From Lachnospiraceae bacterium (GTDB lineage: Bacteria > Bacillota_A > Clostridia > Lachnospirales > Lachnospiraceae), in NCBI GenBank assembly GCA_017634255.1, contig JAGBNT010000057.1:1-32940 (forward strand): 32,940 bases of DNA, written 5' to 3'. This document shows, one piece after another, positions 29,667 through 32,940 of the stretch (position 1 is its first letter; each line of letters begins with the position of its first letter). The position numbers and the translations under genes are program-made. The notes below the pieces were generated by a model. It was not told the DNA's origin. It did no database searches and worked only from the letters and a program-made list of their open reading frames with translations.

Positions 29667-32600
29667 ATGATCCAGAAGACCTATTGTGTTGATAATGATA
29701 AAGAGTATGACGCTATGATAGCGGATATCAAGGCACTGCCGGAATATGAAACCGCCAGGGGAAGATTCCTTATGATGGCGATGATGAATTGGGACAGGGT
29801 CGAGATTGACAGGCTTGTTAAAAGGGCAGCCTCCGACCTCAGGGATTTGAAGATAATCGCCTTTAACAATGCGGGCAATCAGAATGAGTATATCGAGAAG
29901 GGCTTAAGGCGCACGGAATACAGCTTTTTCCTGTTCAACGGGGACTGTGTGGACGTTCTTAAATATAGGATCGGCATGGAAAACGATGCAGAGAAGCTTG
30001 GCAAGGCTATGAAGGCGGATCTGGCAGGTTATGAAGATGTCCGGGGGGTGTTCGTGGTGGCATCCATGGGCTTTTTTAACGTTGAAAGAGCCTTGGAGGA
30101 GTTGGATCAGGAGCGCCGGCGCTATCCCTTTTTCGGAACAAAATCGGCTAACGGCTGCTTTTGGTCGGATGAATATTTAGGCTATGTGGCGGATACGGAG
30201 GGGACTTACGGGGATGTCTTTTTTGCGGTGGTGTTCCACGGAGCAGAGCTTCAGATACGTGCATCCTATAATTTCGGCTGGAAGCCCATAGGGAGAAAAT
30301 TTAAGATCACAAAGACCAGCTCGGATATTCTGGTGGATGAGATAGACGGGAGAGAGGCGACATATATCTATAAAAGCTATCTGGGGCTGGAAGAGGATCA
30401 GATAACGGCTCTTAATATATGCGAGTTTCCTCTTGTACTCCGCCGGGGAAAAAGGAATGTGGCTAGGATAGGCTTAAAGGGGAATGATCTGGATGGTCAG
30501 CTTAAGTTCAGCGTGCCGGTCCATGAGGGGGATGAGCTCAGCCTGTCTCTGGGAAATCCCCGGGACATTTTAAATGAGGTCTTAAATGACAGCCGAAGCT
30601 ATCTAAGCTTTAATCCCGAGGCAATGATCCTCGTAACATGCGGCAACAGGATAATGCTCTTAGGAGAAGATGAGCATGTGGAATCGGACTTTTACAGGCA
30701 GTATGCCCCGCAGCTCATAAATCTCTTCGGCTTTTCCGAGATATTGTGCGACGCAGAGGGGGGAGGAGAGCTGAACTCCGCCCTGGTCGCGGTGGGAATG
30801 AGGGAAGGTCCCGCCGAGGAGTGGGCGCTGATGAACGACGAAAAGAGCTGCAGGATACAGATAAAGAAAAAGGAGATACCGCTTTTAAACAGGCTTCTGA
30901 CCTTTATGGACGCAATGACCCGGGAGCTGGAGGATATGGCTATAGCTGCCAACGCTGCGAGCGAGGCGAAGTCCAGATTTTTATCCAGCATGTCCCACGA
31001 GATTCGCACACCCATAAACGCTATCCTCGGTCTGGATGAGATGATAATACGTTCCACAAAGGAGGAGGCTACGAAGGCAAGCGCCCTTGGCATCCAGAAC
31101 TCGGGACGCAATCTTTTGGGGCTTATAAATGATGTATTGGACGTATCCCGCATCGAATCCGGCAGGATGGAGATCATCAATGTAGAATACGAGCTGGGTT
31201 CGGTGGTCAATGACCTTGTGAATATGATAAAGGTGCGTACCGATGAGAAGCAGCTGGAATTTAAGGTGGAGATAGACCCTGAGACTCCCCATCTGCTTTT
31301 GGGAGATGAGATAAGGCTCAAGCAGTGCGCTACCAATATCCTGACCAATGCCGTAAAGTATACAGAGGAGGGGTCGGTCACGATGAAGATAGGGCAAAGG
31401 AGGCTCGGTAACGGAAATGTCATGCTCTCCTTTTCCGTAAAGGATACTGGCATAGGTATAAAAAAGGAGGATATGGACAAGCTTTTCAAGCCCTTTGAGC
31501 GCATAGAGGAGGACAGGAACAGGAGCATAGAGGGCTCAGGGCTGGGAATGAATATCGTGATGAACCTCCTGCATATGATGGGGAGCGAGCTCAAGGTTAA
31601 GAGTGTATACGGAGAGGGGTCGGAGTTTTCCTATGAGGTGGAGCAGAAAATAGTGGATCCGGCTCCGATAGGCAACTTTAACGAGATGTACGAGCGCTCT
31701 CTTGAGAACGCGGCTTATAAGGAGAGCTTCCACGCCCCTGAGGCAAGGGTTTTGGTCGTGGACGATACGAAGATGAATCTGCTGGTATTTAAGGGGCTTT
31801 TAGAAAATACACAGGTTCAGATAGATACGGCGGACAGTGGGGATGAGGCTCTAAAGCTCTATGAGAATACGCCCTATGACGTCATCTTTCTGGATCAGAG
31901 GATGCCGGGGATGGACGGAACCCAGACCCTTCATGCCATGAGGCATACGGATAACTACATTAACGAGAGCACGCCTATAATCGTTCTGACCGCCACCGTC
32001 ACGAGCGGCGCAAGGGAGGCATTCATAGCGGCTGGCTTTACAGACTATCTTTCCAAGCCCATCGACAGTGTGAAGCTGGAGAAGATGCTGATGGCATATA
32101 TTCCCGAGGGGAAGGTCATTTTGCCCGGGGATGAGAGGTTTGGAAAGGCTGGAGATGGCAGTGAACTAAGTTATGTAAACTTAAGCAAACTAAAAGAGGT
32201 CGAGGGTTTGGACTACGGTTTTGCGCTTAAAAACTGTATGAAGGAGAGCATCCTTCTGGAGTCGGCGGAGAGCTTTGTGCAGCTGGGCGAAGAGTCGGTG
32301 AAGGAGATAATGGACTTCTTTGAAAAGAAGGACTATAAGAACTATACCATAAAGGTACATGCCCTTAAGAGCTCTGCCCGTCTCATCGGCTTAAGGGCGC
32401 TTTCCGAGAAGGCGGCGTATCTTGAAGAGTGCGGAGACAGCGGCAATGTCGCGGAGATAGAGAGGCTGACTCCTGAACTGATAGATAGTTATGTAAACTT
32501 CATTGAAAAGCTTAGCTTCTTAAAGCCCGAGGAGGAAGGCAGCGGCGAGGCTGACGATAAGCCGGAGATTGATGAATCTTCGCTTCTGGAAGCCTACGGG

Positions 32601-32774
32601 GCTATAGGTGAGCTGGCGGAGGTTTTGGATTATGACGGCGTAAGGTCGGTGCTGGATGAGGTCGGGAATTACAGCCTCGGAAAAGATGATGCCGATAGGA
32701 TGAAAAAGATAGCAAAAGCCCTTGACGGCTTAGATAGCGAAGAGATCATAAAGCTTGTGAAAGAAAGAGGGTAA
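29667..32774 (+). CDS. FIST-domain hybrid histidine kinase with receiver and HPt domains
   Basis: This 1035-residue cytoplasmic protein has no membrane segment. Residues of about 40-385 match the FIST_N/FIST_C sensory fold (G-V-F-V-V-A-S-M-G, then G-K-R-N-V-A-R-I-G and I-L-V-T-C-G-N-R), which is thought to bind small ligands such as amino acids. The kinase core has F-L-S-S-M-S-H444-E-I-R-T-P, N-box N-I-L-T-N-A-V-K-Y, G1 D-T-G-I-G-I and G2 G-S-G-L-G-M. The receiver has V-V-D-D-T-K-M-N and D743 in F-L-D-Q-R-M-P-G-M-D-G. The HPt domain has H898 in V-H-A-L-K-S-S-A-R. It can run a full His-Asp-His relay, probably on to the receiver protein just upstream. GGAGA lies 6 bases before the ATG. Confidence 0.93.
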   Translation: MIQKTYCVDNDKEYDAMIADIKALPEYETARGRFLMMAMMNWDRVEIDRLVKRAASDLRDLKIIAFNNAGNQNEYIEKGLRRTEYSFFLFNGDCVDVLKYRIGMENDAEKLGKAMKADLAGYEDVRGVFVVASMGFFNVERALEELDQERRRYPFFGTKSANGCFWSDEYLGYVADTEGTYGDVFFAVVFHGAELQIRASYNFGWKPIGRKFKITKTSSDILVDEIDGREATYIYKSYLGLEEDQITALNICEFPLVLRRGKRNVARIGLKGNDLDGQLKFSVPVHEGDELSLSLGNPRDILNEVLNDSRSYLSFNPEAMILVTCGNRIMLLGEDEHVESDFYRQYAPQLINLFGFSEILCDAEGGGELNSALVAVGMREGPAEEWALMNDEKSCRIQIKKKEIPLLNRLLTFMDAMTRELEDMAIAANAASEAKSRFLSSMSHEIRTPINAILGLDEMIIRSTKEEATKASALGIQNSGRNLLGLINDVLDVSRIESGRMEIINVEYELGSVVNDLVNMIKVRTDEKQLEFKVEIDPETPHLLLGDEIRLKQCATNILTNAVKYTEEGSVTMKIGQRRLGNGNVMLSFSVKDTGIGIKKEDMDKLFKPFERIEEDRNRSIEGSGLGMNIVMNLLHMMGSELKVKSVYGEGSEFSYEVEQKIVDPAPIGNFNEMYERSLENAAYKESFHAPEARVLVVDDTKMNLLVFKGLLENTQVQIDTADSGDEALKLYENTPYDVIFLDQRMPGMDGTQTLHAMRHTDNYINESTPIIVLTATVTSGAREAFIAAGFTDYLSKPIDSVKLEKMLMAYIPEGKVILPGDERFGKAGDGSELSYVNLSKLKEVEGLDYGFALKNCMKESILLESAESFVQLGEESVKEIMDFFEKKDYKNYTIKVHALKSSARLIGLRALSEKAAYLEECGDSGNVAEIERLTPELIDSYVNFIEKLSFLKPEEEGSGEADDKPEIDESSLLEAYGAIGELAEVLDYDGVRSVLDEVGNYSLGKDDADRMKKIAKALDGLDSEEIIKLVKERG

Positions 32775-32878
32775 TTATAGAGGGCTGTAGCTTATTATGC
32801 AAAATATAAAAAATTAGCCAGCAGTTCTTGGCAAATAGTGCCTGCGATTAGGCTTGGGCGAGCATATGTTTGAGCGCA

Positions 32879-32907
32879 GTTTCGAAGACCTTTAGGTCGC
32901 GCGAAAC
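32879..32907 (+). repeat. Two-part hairpin near the window end
   Basis: GTTTCG (32879-32884) pairs with CGAAAC (32902-32907), and GACCT (32887-32891) with AGGTC (32894-32898). No T-run follows, so it is not a clear terminator for the kinase gene. The 166 bases after 32774 contain no supported gene. Confidence 0.4.
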
Positions 32908-32940
32908 AAGCGAGTTGCGGAGAACAAGCCGTGTTTATGA

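Overview
The window holds nearly all of a contractile injection system (CIS) locus of the extracellular/cytoplasmic phage-tail-like type, followed by regulatory and surface-protein genes, all on the + strand. The likely host is a low-to-mid-GC Bacillota bacterium, probably Lachnospiraceae. I infer this from strong GGAGG-type ribosome sites, frequent AGG/AGA arginine and ATA isoleucine codons, several TTG starts, a perfect sigma-A -35 box, and a Gram-positive-style membrane protein with InlB-like repeats. Genus cannot be fixed from the sequence. There are no capsid, terminase, portal, integrase or lysis genes, so this is not a prophage.

Layout. 1-1465: the end of a DUF4255 (Pvc16-like) cap protein, an unrecognised beta-rich protein and a DUF4280 PAAR-like spike tip. 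1510-5428: sheath, tube protein 1, a small tail-assembly protein whose frame continues into a DUF6760 domain by an apparent programmed -1 frameshift, and a second tube-like protein with C-terminal W-Y-G repeats. 5442-7334: a coiled-coil-rich 630-residue protein in the tape-measure position. 7340-18308: baseplate genes, namely two CIS_tube/gp53-like adaptors, a gpD/gp27-like hub, a gpV/gp5-like spike, gp25, two gpJ/gp6-like wedge proteins and a gpI-like protein.

18332-21405 is the least expected part. Between the baseplate genes and the AAA+ ATPase lies a cassette of a STAS protein, an FtsE-like ABC ATPase with no permease, a two-TM GHKL ATPase lacking the phospho-accepting histidine, a single-pass membrane SH3 protein and two small ORFs. 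I read this as a possible envelope-linked control or anchoring module for the injection system. 21454-23676 encodes the Pvc15-like double AAA+ ATPase; its frame continues upstream through an in-frame TAA into a 41-codon ORF that has the better ribosome site.

23677-32774 holds separate transcription units. They encode a secreted, C-terminally membrane-anchored protein with Ig-like and InlB-type repeats, a double-glycine-leader zinc-ribbon peptide, a cytoplasmic UshA-like metallophosphatase, a double-receiver response regulator and a FIST-domain hybrid histidine kinase with receiver and HPt domains. Two of these leaders share a 26-nt element, and a TTTACATAAT box occurs three times upstream of genes in this half. 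No tRNA, rRNA, CRISPR array, transposon or integrase was seen, and no gene-free stretch exceeds 300 bases.
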